Source: Syntrophaceae bacterium (GTDB lineage Bacteria > Desulfobacterota > Syntrophia > Syntrophales > Smithellaceae). Taken from it: a stretch of DNA of 37,149 nucleotides. The notes beneath the pieces are model-generated. The model was given only the letters and a program-made list of their open reading frames with translations, was not told where the DNA came from and did not search any database. The DNA is taken from the NCBI GenBank assembly GCA_016927935.1, contig JAFGLS010000204.1:1-37149 (forward strand), in the 5' to 3' direction. Each line of letters opens with the position of its first letter. Position 1 is the stretch's first letter. The translations under genes were made by a program, and so were the position numbers. Below are positions 1 through 7,277 of this stretch, one piece after another.

Positions 1-10
1 ATATCGGGAT

Positions 11-163
11 TGGATAGTTCGTCCAACAAATTTCAGTGCATTGCGCTTCTGAAATTTGGGACTCACTACGACTTGCAAATTTCAATATACCCTATAGTGC
101 CCCATGGTGCCCTTTAGGGTATTTAGGTTATTTGTTTTTGAAATTTGAGTCTCACAAATAAAT
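11..163 (+). repeat. Structured interspersed repeat, left copy (two stem-loops)
   Basis: Hairpin 1 spans 21-62: GTCC, a two-base bulge, CAAATTTCAG, a 12-base loop, CTGAAATTTG, then GGAC. Hairpin 2 is closed by CAAATTTC (76-83) and GAAATTTG (140-147), with an inner stem ATACCCTA (86-93) and TAGGGTAT (114-121). The 73 bases 11-83 match the reverse complement of 8856-8928 at 58 positions, and 144-163 match the reverse complement of 8816-8835 at 18 of 20. Stem differences between the copies include compensatory pairs. This copy ends just before the ribosome-binding site at 170-175, so it may also form the leader of the binding-protein mRNA. I do not recognise the family. Confidence 0.8.
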
Positions 164-179
164 TTTAATGGAGGTGTGT

Positions 180-1322
180 ATGTCAAAAAATATTTTCAGA
201 ATTATTTTTGTTTTTCTTTTCAGTCTATTAATGGCCGGGGCGGTTTTTGCCGCTCCTGTGGTGAAAATAGGAGCCTTGTTTTCCGTGTCCGGTCCCGCGT
301 CTTTTCTGGGTGAACCGGAACGCAATACAGCGGAAATGATGGTGGCTGAAATCAACAAGGCGGGGGGAATAAAGGGAACTAAACTGGAACTTATCGTCTA
401 TGATACCCAGGGGGATGCGACCAAAGCGGTGCAAGGCGTGAACAAGCTGATTAAGGACGATAAAGTTGTGGCGATTATCGGACCCAGCACGACAGGCGAC
501 AGCATGGCGGTTATTCCCGTGGTTGAAAAGGCCGGGATACCTCTTATTTCCTGCGCGGCAGGAATCAAGATAACCGATCCTGTAAAAAAATGGGTATTCA
601 AGACAGCGCAAAACGATGTTCTCGCTGTTATGAAGATTTACAAACATCTGCAGAAACAGAAAATTTCCAAAGTGGCGATACTCACCGTTTCCGATGCATT
701 CGGTTCTTCCGGCAGAGAACAGCTTAAACTGCAGGCCAAGGAATTCGATGTTAACATAATTTCTGATGAAACTTATGGTCCCAAAGACACGGATATGACC
801 GTTCAATTGACAAAAATACGGGCCAGCGATGCTCAGGCCATTATCTGCTGGGGAACAAATCCGGGACCGGCTATAGTTGCCAGAAACGCCAAACAGTTGG
901 GAATAAAAGTGCCTCTTTATATGAGTCACGGCGTCTCTTCCAAGAAATTCATCGAGCTTGCCGGTGAAGGTGCCGAGGGAGTTATGCTTCCTTCTGGAAA
1001 GGTTATCGTTGCCGATCAGTTGCCTGATTCCGATTCCCAGAAAAAATCCCTCTTAAACTATGTAAATAAATACAAGGAACGATTCAAGGTGGAAGGTGAT
1101 CATTTCGGCGGCCACGCCTATGACGCGGTTATGCTGCTTAAAAAAGCAATGGAAGGGGGAGGCTTTACCCCGGCGGCAATCCGCGACCAGCTCGAAAAGG
1201 TAAAGAAATTTGCCGGTGTCGGTGGTGTTTTTAGCTATGCTCCTGAAGACCATGCGGGCTTGACCAGTGATGCCTTTGTTTTGGTGCAAGTGGAAAAAGG
1301 CGACTGGAAGTTGATTAAATAA
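180..1322 (+). CDS. Branched-chain amino acid-type ABC transporter substrate-binding protein
   Basis: Periplasmic binding protein of the LivJ/LivK (Peripla_BP_6) family, 380 residues, the usual size. The start at 180 is preferred over the in-frame ATG at 168 because GGAGGT at 170-175 sits four bases before it. The N-terminus is a classical signal peptide with likely cleavage after VFA, near residue 24. The mature protein opens with VKIGALFSVSGP and carries the family motif AIIGPSTTG in the first lobe. It captures the solute and delivers it to the LivH/LivM permease encoded next. The family binds branched-chain amino acids but also aromatic acids, amides and urea. The downstream phenylacetate-CoA ligase makes an aromatic or aryl-acid substrate plausible, though this is only inference. 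Family assignment is firm; the substrate is not. Confidence 0.93.
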   Translation: MSKNIFRIIFVFLFSLLMAGAVFAAPVVKIGALFSVSGPASFLGEPERNTAEMMVAEINKAGGIKGTKLELIVYDTQGDATKAVQGVNKLIKDDKVVAIIGPSTTGDSMAVIPVVEKAGIPLISCAAGIKITDPVKKWVFKTAQNDVLAVMKIYKHLQKQKISKVAILTVSDAFGSSGREQLKLQAKEFDVNIISDETYGPKDTDMTVQLTKIRASDAQAIICWGTNPGPAIVARNAKQLGIKVPLYMSHGVSSKKFIELAGEGAEGVMLPSGKVIVADQLPDSDSQKKSLLNYVNKYKERFKVEGDHFGGHAYDAVMLLKKAMEGGGFTPAAIRDQLEKVKKFAGVGGVFSYAPEDHAGLTSDAFVLVQVEKGDWKLIK

Positions 1323-1356
1323 TTACAGGCATACTCAATACGGTCATTTTGAATGG

Positions 1357-1382
1357 GCGGCGCGGCCATGAGTCCGCGCCGC
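1357..1382 (+). promoter_or_regulatory. G+C-rich intercistronic stem-loop between binding protein and livH
   Basis: GCGGCGCGG (1357-1365) pairs perfectly with CCGCGCCGC (1374-1382) across an eight-base loop, 34 bases after the binding-protein stop. No T-tract follows, so a full intrinsic terminator is unlikely. Such hairpins often protect the 3' end of the upstream message, so that the binding protein is made in excess over the membrane subunits. That role is inferred from family precedent. Confidence 0.6.
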
Positions 1383-1416
1383 GTCAATATCTGGAAACCT
1401 CGCTTTCACCTTATAA

Positions 1417-2301
1417 ATGGAAAATTTCCGTCAATTATTTCAATATATTCTGTCCGGTCTTTCTAACGGCGCCATTTACGCTTTGATTGGCTTCGGCTTT
1501 GCTGTAATCTATAACGCCACAAGCATAATCAACTTTGCCCAGGGCGAGTTTGTGATGCTCGGTGGAATGCTGACGATTTTTTTTCTGTCTGTTTTCCAGA
1601 TTCCGCTTGTTCCGGCATTTTTTCTAGCTATTACTGTTTCGACAATTACAGGAATTATTTTCGAACGTTTTGCCATCAGACCGCTTAAGGATGCCAGTCC
1701 GCTGAGTATGATTATTATCACCATCGGTGCAAGTATTTTTATCCGCGGCGTGGCAATGCTCATCTGGGGAAAGGATACGCACGCTCTGCCCGCTTTTTCT
1801 GGAGATAACCCCTTATATATCGCCGGCGCCACCATTCTTCCCCAACATCTCTGGATTCTTGGTGTTACCATTTTGATAATCATCGTGAGCAGGATTTTTT
1901 TTTATTACAGCATTGTGGGCAAGGCAATGCGCGCCTGTTCCTATAATCCGCGGGCGGCGGGGCTTGTCGGCATTAACGTAAAAAATATGATTCTGCTTTC
2001 CTTTGCTCTTAGTTCGGCTATCGGCTCTCTGGCCGGAATTATAATCGCTCCCCTGACGATGACTTCCTATGATGTCGGTGTGATGCTTGGTTTGAAAGGC
2101 TTTTGCGCTGTAATTATCGGCGGAATGAGCAGCGGCATGGGAACTGTTCTGGGTGGTTTTCTGCTTGGTTTGCTGGAGTCTCTGGGTGCGGGCTATATTT
2201 CCGCCAGCTATAAAGACGCCGTCGCTTTTATAATTTTACTGCTGATACTCTTTATCCGTCCTGAAGGATTATTCCGGAAAAAGGAGACGGAAAGATTTTA
2301 A
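1417..2301 (+). CDS. livH: Branched-chain amino acid-type ABC transporter permease LivH
   Basis: Inner-membrane permease of the LivH family, 294 residues, normal length. The sequence is almost continuously hydrophobic with about eight membrane segments. The family signature NGAIYALIGFGFAVIYNATS lies near the N-terminus (residues 17-36), followed by INFAQGEFVMLGG. The C-terminal half has GLKGFCAVIIGGMSSGMG, the coupling region that contacts the ATPases. It pairs with LivM to form the channel. No strong ribosome-binding site precedes the ATG, so expression may depend on readthrough and coupling from the binding-protein gene. The 130-base gap to livM is unusually long for this operon type and holds palindromes described separately. 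Confidence 0.95.
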   Translation: MENFRQLFQYILSGLSNGAIYALIGFGFAVIYNATSIINFAQGEFVMLGGMLTIFFLSVFQIPLVPAFFLAITVSTITGIIFERFAIRPLKDASPLSMIIITIGASIFIRGVAMLIWGKDTHALPAFSGDNPLYIAGATILPQHLWILGVTILIIIVSRIFFYYSIVGKAMRACSYNPRAAGLVGINVKNMILLSFALSSAIGSLAGIIIAPLTMTSYDVGVMLGLKGFCAVIIGGMSSGMGTVLGGFLLGLLESLGAGYISASYKDAVAFIILLLILFIRPEGLFRKKETERF

Positions 2302-2304
2302 ACT

Positions 2305-2401
2305 TTGATTTTAAATCAATGACACTCGATAAAAACAAACGAAGCGTGGTTTTTATCGTAAGTGGAATTGATCCCGCAAAGACGAAGTCTTATGCGGGAT
2401 C
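2305..2401 (+). repeat. Cluster of three palindromes between livH and livM
   Basis: Three inverted repeats sit in the gap between the two permease genes. TTGATTT and AAATCAA flank a single base at 2305-2319. CGATAAAAAC (2327-2336) pairs perfectly with GTTTTTATCG (2349-2358). GATCCCGCA (2370-2378) pairs with TGCGGGATC (2393-2401), extended inward by AAGAC and GTCTT with a bulged A. No T-run follows the last stem. They could be REP-like palindromic units, RNA-processing sites or an attenuator. Confidence 0.7.
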
Positions 2402-2434
2402 TTCGGGTTATTTAATTTAATTCAGGAATTTTTG

Positions 2435-3412
2435 TTGGATATGGTAATGGGGAAAAAGCACCAGATTCTGATTTTTTTTATTTTCGCGGCCATCGCACTT
2501 TTGGTTCCTTTTTTTCTAAAAGGCAGCTATCTTTTAAACGTTCTTATATTTGTCGGAATTAATACCATTCTGGCCGTGGGACTTAATCTGCTTCTTGGGT
2601 ATGCCGGACAAATTTCTCTCGGGCATGCCGCTTTTTTCGGCACGGGCGCTTATATTTCCGGCATAGTCACTTCCAGATTTCCCGTTGATCCGTTTCTGAT
2701 AATGATTCTAGCGGCTTTTTGCGCCGGTGTGCTTGCTTTTGTTATCGGTTTTCCCATATTGAAACTCAAAGGGCATTATCTGGCGATGGCCACGCTTGGC
2801 TTCGGCATAATACTGTATATAATTTTCAACGAAACCGTTGATTGGACGGGGGGGCCATCCGGTTTGTCGGGAATTCCCAATCTATGTATCGGCTCAATGG
2901 TTTTTGACAATGACTGGAATAATTATTATCTCGTTTGGGTGTTCACCTTGGCCGTAATGCTGCTTTCCATTAATTTATGTGACTCCAGAATCGGCAGGGC
3001 ACTGAGGGCCATTCACGATTCGGAGGCAGCTGCCCGCGTCATGGGTGTCAATGCCCGATTTCTTAAGGTTCAGATTTTTACAATTTCTGCCGTTATTTCT
3101 GCTATTGCCGGAAGTCTTTATGCCCATATAGTAACTTTTATTGCTCCTTCTTCCTTCGGCTTTAATTTTTCGGTGGAACTGCTCACAATGATTGTTATCG
3201 GGGGCCTGGGTAGTATTTACGGTTCATTTCTAGGGGCGGTAATCCTGACAATGCTGCCGGAATTTTTGAGGGTTTTCCGTGACTTCGATATTGTTATTTA
3301 TGGACTGATGCTTATTTTGATGACCATGTTCATGCCCGGCGGTTTGATCGGCGGCATTAAAGCAGCGGCAGGATTCATCTCCGCTCAATTGACGAAGAGA
3401 AAGGGTAAATAA
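2435..3412 (+). CDS. livM: Branched-chain amino acid-type ABC transporter permease LivM
   Basis: Second permease subunit, about 325 residues, LivM family. It shows the signature LNLLLGYAGQISLGHAAFFG early in the protein, then LATLGFG-type and GGPSGLSGIP motifs, and IGRALRAIHDSEAAARVMGV as the cytoplasmic loop that contacts the ATPases. About ten hydrophobic segments are visible. The start is uncertain: AGGA at 2424-2427 fits the TTG codons at 2432 or 2435, while ATG codons at 2441 and 2447 are also in frame. The stop shares one base with the livG start (TAATG), so translation of the two is probably coupled. Confidence 0.94.
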   Translation: MDMVMGKKHQILIFFIFAAIALLVPFFLKGSYLLNVLIFVGINTILAVGLNLLLGYAGQISLGHAAFFGTGAYISGIVTSRFPVDPFLIMILAAFCAGVLAFVIGFPILKLKGHYLAMATLGFGIILYIIFNETVDWTGGPSGLSGIPNLCIGSMVFDNDWNNYYLVWVFTLAVMLLSINLCDSRIGRALRAIHDSEAAARVMGVNARFLKVQIFTISAVISAIAGSLYAHIVTFIAPSSFGFNFSVELLTMIVIGGLGSIYGSFLGAVILTMLPEFLRVFRDFDIVIYGLMLILMTMFMPGGLIGGIKAAAGFISAQLTKRKGK

Positions 3413-4164
3413 TGCTCAGGTTTGAAAGCATAACCAAGGTTTTTGGCGGATTGACTGCGCTGGATAATGTTTCTTTCTTGGCGGAAAACGGATCAATAAC
3501 GGGGATTATCGGTCCCAACGGTGCGGGCAAGACCACTCTATTTAATATTGTCACGGGTTTTTATGCACAGGACAAAGGAGAAGTTTATCTCGACGGAAAA
3601 AACATTTCTTTTTTAAATACGGAAGAACTTGCCGGATTGGGTCTGGTGCGCACTTTTCAGAATGTGGAACTTTTTCGGCAAATGACGGTTTTGGAAAATG
3701 TCATGGTCGGTCTGTACACCAGAAGTAGAAGCGGCATTTTTTCCTGTGCTTTTAAAATGCCCCGCCAAATCAAGGAAGAAAAATATATCCGGGAAAAAAG
3801 CATGGAGTGGCTTAAAGTTGCAGGACTCGCTGATTCGGCCGGTTCTTCAGCCGGTAGTTTGCCTTTCGGCAAAGGAAGACTTCTGGAAATTATCCGAGCC
3901 CTTGCTGTTGAACCGAAGATTATATTAATGGATGAACCGGCAGCAGGACTCAACAGCAGGGAAACTGCCGAGCTGGCATCGCTTATCCGCAGGATAAATC
4001 AATCCGGCGTAACGATAGTACTTGTGGAGCATGATATGGATTTGGTTATGGACATTTGTGATTCCATTGTTGTTTTAAATCTGGGAAAGAAGCTGACCCG
4101 GGGCACGCCGCGGGAAATTCAGGAAAATCAGCAGGTAATTTCCGCATATCTGGGCGAGGAATAA
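3412..4164 (+). CDS. livG: Branched-chain amino acid-type ABC transporter ATP-binding protein LivG
   Basis: ATPase subunit of the Liv importer, 250 residues. Walker A is GPNGAGKTT at residues 34-42, the Q-loop lies in RTFQN near residue 80, and Walker B with the catalytic Glu is LMDEP (D174, E175). The C-terminal extension with LGKKLTRGTPREI and a final AYLGEE is typical of LivG. The ABC signature is atypical: around residues 150-158 it reads LPFGKGRLLEI, where LivG proteins usually have LPYGQQRRLEI, so the conserved Gln is replaced by Lys-Gly. It starts inside the livM stop codon and is followed by livF after 16 bases. ATP hydrolysis by LivG and LivF drives uptake through LivH and LivM. Confidence 0.95.
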   Translation: MLRFESITKVFGGLTALDNVSFLAENGSITGIIGPNGAGKTTLFNIVTGFYAQDKGEVYLDGKNISFLNTEELAGLGLVRTFQNVELFRQMTVLENVMVGLYTRSRSGIFSCAFKMPRQIKEEKYIREKSMEWLKVAGLADSAGSSAGSLPFGKGRLLEIIRALAVEPKIILMDEPAAGLNSRETAELASLIRRINQSGVTIVLVEHDMDLVMDICDSIVVLNLGKKLTRGTPREIQENQQVISAYLGEE

Positions 4165-4180
4165 TGACGGCTTATAGAAT

Positions 4181-4924
4181 ATGTTAAAAATAATAAACAT
4201 AAACACATATTATGGTCAGGCGCAGGCACTGAAAAATGTTTCTCTTCATTTAACTCGAGGTGAAATAGTAACTCTTCTCGGTGCCAATGGGGCCGGCAAG
4301 ACAACGCTTCTAAATTCTTTATCCGGTGTAATTCCTCCCCGAAGCGGTCAGATTATTTTTGATAGCGTTCCAATAAATAATCTTGCGATACACCAGATCG
4401 TCCGCATGGGTATTTCTCATGTTCCGGAAGGTAGGCAGGTATTCAAGCCCGTTTCGGTGGAAGACAATCTGGAATTGGGCGCTTACCTGCACCATAAATT
4501 TCTGGGCGATAGGAATAAAGTAAAAAAAAATAAAGAGATGGTTTATGACCTATTTCCAATTCTTCGGGACAGGAAAAAACAATTGGCCGGAACGCTGTCG
4601 GGAGGAGAGCAGCAGATGCTCGCCATAGGCCGGGCTCTTATGACCGGACCTAAGCTAATACTTCTGGACGAGCCTTCTATGGGGCTCGCTCCCATGGTAG
4701 CTCAGGAAATTTTCCGCGTTATTGGAGATCTGTCCAAAAAAAAGAAAACAACAGTTTTGCTGGTAGAGCAAAACGCACGGGCAGCCCTGAAACTGGCCAG
4801 CCGCGGCTATGTACTGGAAACCGGACGCATGATTCTGGAAGGTACTGCTGCCGAATTGCTGGATAATAAAGATGTTCAGAGAGCTTATCTGGGCAAGGAT
4901 AAAAAGGAAATATGGGAAAGATAA
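4181..4924 (+). CDS. livF: Branched-chain amino acid-type ABC transporter ATP-binding protein LivF
   Basis: Second ATPase of the importer, 247 residues. It has Walker A GANGAGKTT (34-42), a canonical signature LSGGEQQ beginning at residue 139, and Walker B LILLDEPSMGLAP with D163 and E164. VPEGRQVF, in the helical region, is diagnostic of LivF. The protein ends close after AYLGKDKKE, as usual for the family. It is the last transporter gene. The gap to paaK is 57 bases and holds a short translatable frame. Confidence 0.95.
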   Translation: MLKIININTYYGQAQALKNVSLHLTRGEIVTLLGANGAGKTTLLNSLSGVIPPRSGQIIFDSVPINNLAIHQIVRMGISHVPEGRQVFKPVSVEDNLELGAYLHHKFLGDRNKVKKNKEMVYDLFPILRDRKKQLAGTLSGGEQQMLAIGRALMTGPKLILLDEPSMGLAPMVAQEIFRVIGDLSKKKKTTVLLVEQNARAALKLASRGYVLETGRMILEGTAAELLDNKDVQRAYLGKDKKEIWER

Positions 4925-4949
4925 TTTCTATTCTAAAGAGGATATATAA

Positions 4950-4985
4950 ATGAATTTTTTCCATAACTGTGGAGGTTTTTTATGA
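4950..4985 (+). CDS. Possible 11-codon leader peptide overlapping paaK
   Basis: A frame of 11 codons (MNFFHNCGGFL) starts at an ATG seven bases after AAGAGGA (4936-4942), a good ribosome-binding site. Its stop TGA overlaps the paaK ATG as ATGA. The paaK ribosome-binding site GGAGG lies within its two Gly codons. This geometry allows translational coupling. It has no recognisable homology and could be chance in a short leader, so confidence is low. Confidence 0.3.
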   Translation: MNFFHNCGGFL

Positions 4986-6283
4986 ATATCTGGGATAAAA
5001 CTCATGAGTGCATGTCACGGGATGAACTTGAGCAGCTGCAATTGGAAAGACTGCAAGTCGTGATAAACAGAGTGTACAAGAATGTTACTCACTACCGTAA
5101 AATATTTAATGATTTAGGCATAATTGCGGAAGATATATGTTCTTTGTCTGATTTGACCAAATTGCCTTTCACCACAAAGGATGACTTGTGTGTAAATTAT
5201 CCTTACGGAATGTTTGCCGTGCCGCTCAGAGAAATTGTGCGCATTCATTCCTCTTCCGGCACCACCAGCAAGCCGATAGTGATGGGCTACACGAAAAACG
5301 ACATAAAAATATGGTCTAATCTGACGGCGCGTTTTATGACTGCCGCTGGTGTTACTCATGATGATGTGGTGCAGATAACTTTTCGTTATGGTCTTTTTAC
5401 AGGAGCGTTTGGCGTGCATTATGGTGCTGAGACAATCGGAGCTTCAGTCATTCCGATGGGCACCGGCAACACGGATAAGCAAATTATGATTATGCAGGAT
5501 TATAAAACTACTGCGCTGGTCAGCACGTTAAGTTATGCATTGGTCATAGCAGACCGACTCGAACAGCTGGAAATTGATCCCCAGTCGCTTTCATTGAAAA
5601 CAGGACTGTTTGGCGGAGAACTATGGTCGGAAAAGATGTGTGAAGAAATTGAAAACAGGCTTTTGTTGAAAGCAACCGACAATTATGTTGTTTCTGAAGT
5701 TATGGGCCCTGGTGTTGCCGGCGAATGTTTGTGCAAAAGAGGCATGCACATTAATGAAGACTCTTTTATACCTGAAATAATAAATCCTGAAACAGGAGCA
5801 CTATTGCCTGCCGGCAGCGAGGGTGAACTGGTGCTCACGACGTTGACCAGAGAGGCTTTTCCGATGATTCGTTACCGTACCGGAGATATTTCCAGCCTTG
5901 ATTATTCTCTTTGTGAATGCGGACGAACCCTTGTGCGCATGAAAAAAGTAGCACGGCGTTCAGACGATATGCTTATTGTCAAAGGAGTGAATGTTTTTCC
6001 TTCCCAGGTTGAGGATGCAATCTTCAGTGTGGCGCAGGGAGAAACACCTTACCAGATTGTCGTGGAAAGAAAAGGTGCGATGGATAATGTGGAAGTTGTT
6101 ATTGAAGTCACAGATAAAATATTTTCTCTGGAACTGCAGAAGCAAAGGTCTTTTCTGGAAGCGATTAAAAAACGCATTAGTTCAGTTACGGGAATTAATG
6201 CTGACGTCAGGCTGGTGGAGGCAAAAAGTCTTTTGCGGCAGAAGGGAAAAATTTCACGGGTGCTGGATAAAAGAAAATTATAA
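4982..6283 (+). CDS. paaK: Phenylacetate-CoA ligase (AMP-forming)
   Basis: Cytoplasmic adenylate-forming ligase of the PaaK family, 433 residues, full length. It activates phenylacetate or a related aryl acid with ATP and CoA. The P-loop-like motif HSSSGTTSKP lies at residues 89-98 (S90 to T95 bind ATP phosphates), and YRTGD is at 298-302. The hinge and C-terminal domain follow with RRSDDMLIVKGVNVFPSQVE near residues 325-343, the PaaK form of the mobile C-terminal domain. GGAGG precedes the ATG by six bases. It follows the Liv importer on the same strand, which suggests uptake followed by CoA activation. Real substrates could include indoleacetate or other aryl acids; the family call is secure. 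Confidence 0.93.
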   Translation: MNIWDKTHECMSRDELEQLQLERLQVVINRVYKNVTHYRKIFNDLGIIAEDICSLSDLTKLPFTTKDDLCVNYPYGMFAVPLREIVRIHSSSGTTSKPIVMGYTKNDIKIWSNLTARFMTAAGVTHDDVVQITFRYGLFTGAFGVHYGAETIGASVIPMGTGNTDKQIMIMQDYKTTALVSTLSYALVIADRLEQLEIDPQSLSLKTGLFGGELWSEKMCEEIENRLLLKATDNYVVSEVMGPGVAGECLCKRGMHINEDSFIPEIINPETGALLPAGSEGELVLTTLTREAFPMIRYRTGDISSLDYSLCECGRTLVRMKKVARRSDDMLIVKGVNVFPSQVEDAIFSVAQGETPYQIVVERKGAMDNVEVVIEVTDKIFSLELQKQRSFLEAIKKRISSVTGINADVRLVEAKSLLRQKGKISRVLDKRKL

Positions 6284-6286
6284 CAA

Positions 6287-7045
6287 CTATTCTTTTTTCT
6301 TTTTTAGCTTTTTAAGCGTTTCAATTATCTTATCGCGATAGTAGTATACCGGGATGTAAATCGCTATACCTAAAAAAAGGATAACGGCTAAGCGGATGTA
6401 TTGCCCCTTGATGGCAAAAGCTCCGGTGAGAGAAAGCAAAATCGTGCCAAAGATACGTCCGGCAGTTGAAATTACGATGAATGTTCCCGTTGGAATGCGG
6501 CTTACGCCCATAATATAACATAAATAATCCTTGGGAAAGCCCGGAATGAGAAAGAGTAAAAAAGAAACCATAAGACCCTTGTGTTCCATAAAGTGTTCAA
6601 ATTTTTCATATACTTCTTTTCTGACTACGTTTTCCAGAAGCGGTTCGCCGAAAAATCTTGCCAGCATGAAAGCAATCCATGAACCAATTGTGAGACCAAT
6701 TGTGGAATAGACGGTTCCGAAGAAAGGACCGTAAAGACTACCGCCGATAAATCCGGTGATTTCCCCGGGAATGGGAGAAACCACAACCTGTATTATCTGG
6801 AGAGTAATGAAAATCAACTGATTAAATGGGTATGACTTAATGAAAGTCATCAGTTTATGCCTGTCCTTGAATAACAAATACAAGTCGTAATGAATAAATA
6901 TAAAGAAAGATAAAGTGATCAGAAGGACTAATAAAATAATTCTGAAAGCCAGGATTTTGTTCATACCGAAAATAGTTAAAACTATAACCAGTACGAAAAT
7001 GAAAACCATCACAGGCACAAGTACTTCAAACATAATGATATCCAC
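6287..7045 (-). CDS. TVP38/TMEM64 family inner-membrane protein
   Basis: Polytopic membrane protein of the DedA/VTT (SNARE-associated) superfamily, 252 residues. N-terminal hydrophobic segments precede the family core: VVSPIPGEITGFIGG, then GTVYSTIGLTIGSWIAF and ARFFG, and later FLLFLIPGFPKDYLCYIMG. The C-terminus is a run of Lys and Glu. Relatives act in lipid scrambling or envelope homeostasis, but the role of this member is unknown. The start is either GTG at 7045 or ATG at 7033; neither has a strong ribosome-binding site. It is convergent with paaK, with only three bases between the stops, and appears to have its own promoter. Confidence 0.85.
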   Translation of the reverse strand: MDIIMFEVLVPVMVFIFVLVIVLTIFGMNKILAFRIILLVLLITLSFFIFIHYDLYLLFKDRHKLMTFIKSYPFNQLIFITLQIIQVVVSPIPGEITGFIGGSLYGPFFGTVYSTIGLTIGSWIAFMLARFFGEPLLENVVRKEVYEKFEHFMEHKGLMVSFLLFLIPGFPKDYLCYIMGVSRIPTGTFIVISTAGRIFGTILLSLTGAFAIKGQYIRLAVILFLGIAIYIPVYYYRDKIIETLKKLKKKKE

Positions 7046-7063
7046 GGCTTATTTTTTAACGCT

Positions 7064-7090
7064 CTTATAATATTATAGTTGTTTCGTCAA
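7064..7090 (-). promoter_or_regulatory. Sigma-70-like promoter for the TVP38 gene
   Basis: On the minus strand TTGACG (7085-7090) and TATAAG (7064-7069) are separated by 15 bases, just upstream of the TVP38-family start. Each box matches five of six consensus positions; the spacer is short. Confidence 0.4.
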
Positions 7091-7171
7091 ACTGATTGTC
7101 CGCTTTTTACTGCCAGAATGATACGCTGATACTTTTATAGAGTCGTATTATTAACAATCAAACCAAAATTG

Positions 7172-7199
7172 TTGACTTTAAAAAAACTCTATGTAAAAA
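7172..7199 (+). promoter_or_regulatory. Candidate promoter for the thiolase gene
   Basis: TTGACT (7172-7177) and TAAAAA (7194-7199) are 16 bases apart, about 80 bases before the thiolase start. An inverted repeat ACAAT N9 ATTGT overlaps the -35 box and could be an operator. The -10 box is weak. Confidence 0.35.
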
Positions 7200-7277
7200 G
7201 CAGACGGAAACTTGTTCGACAATTTTCTTTTACCAATGAATTTTCATCAGAAATAAGGCAGAAGGGAGAATATCTTT

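Noticed and set aside
228-929. 233-codon minus-strand open frame
   Set aside because: It is antisense to the binding-protein gene, has no family motif, and the plus-strand protein is unmistakable.
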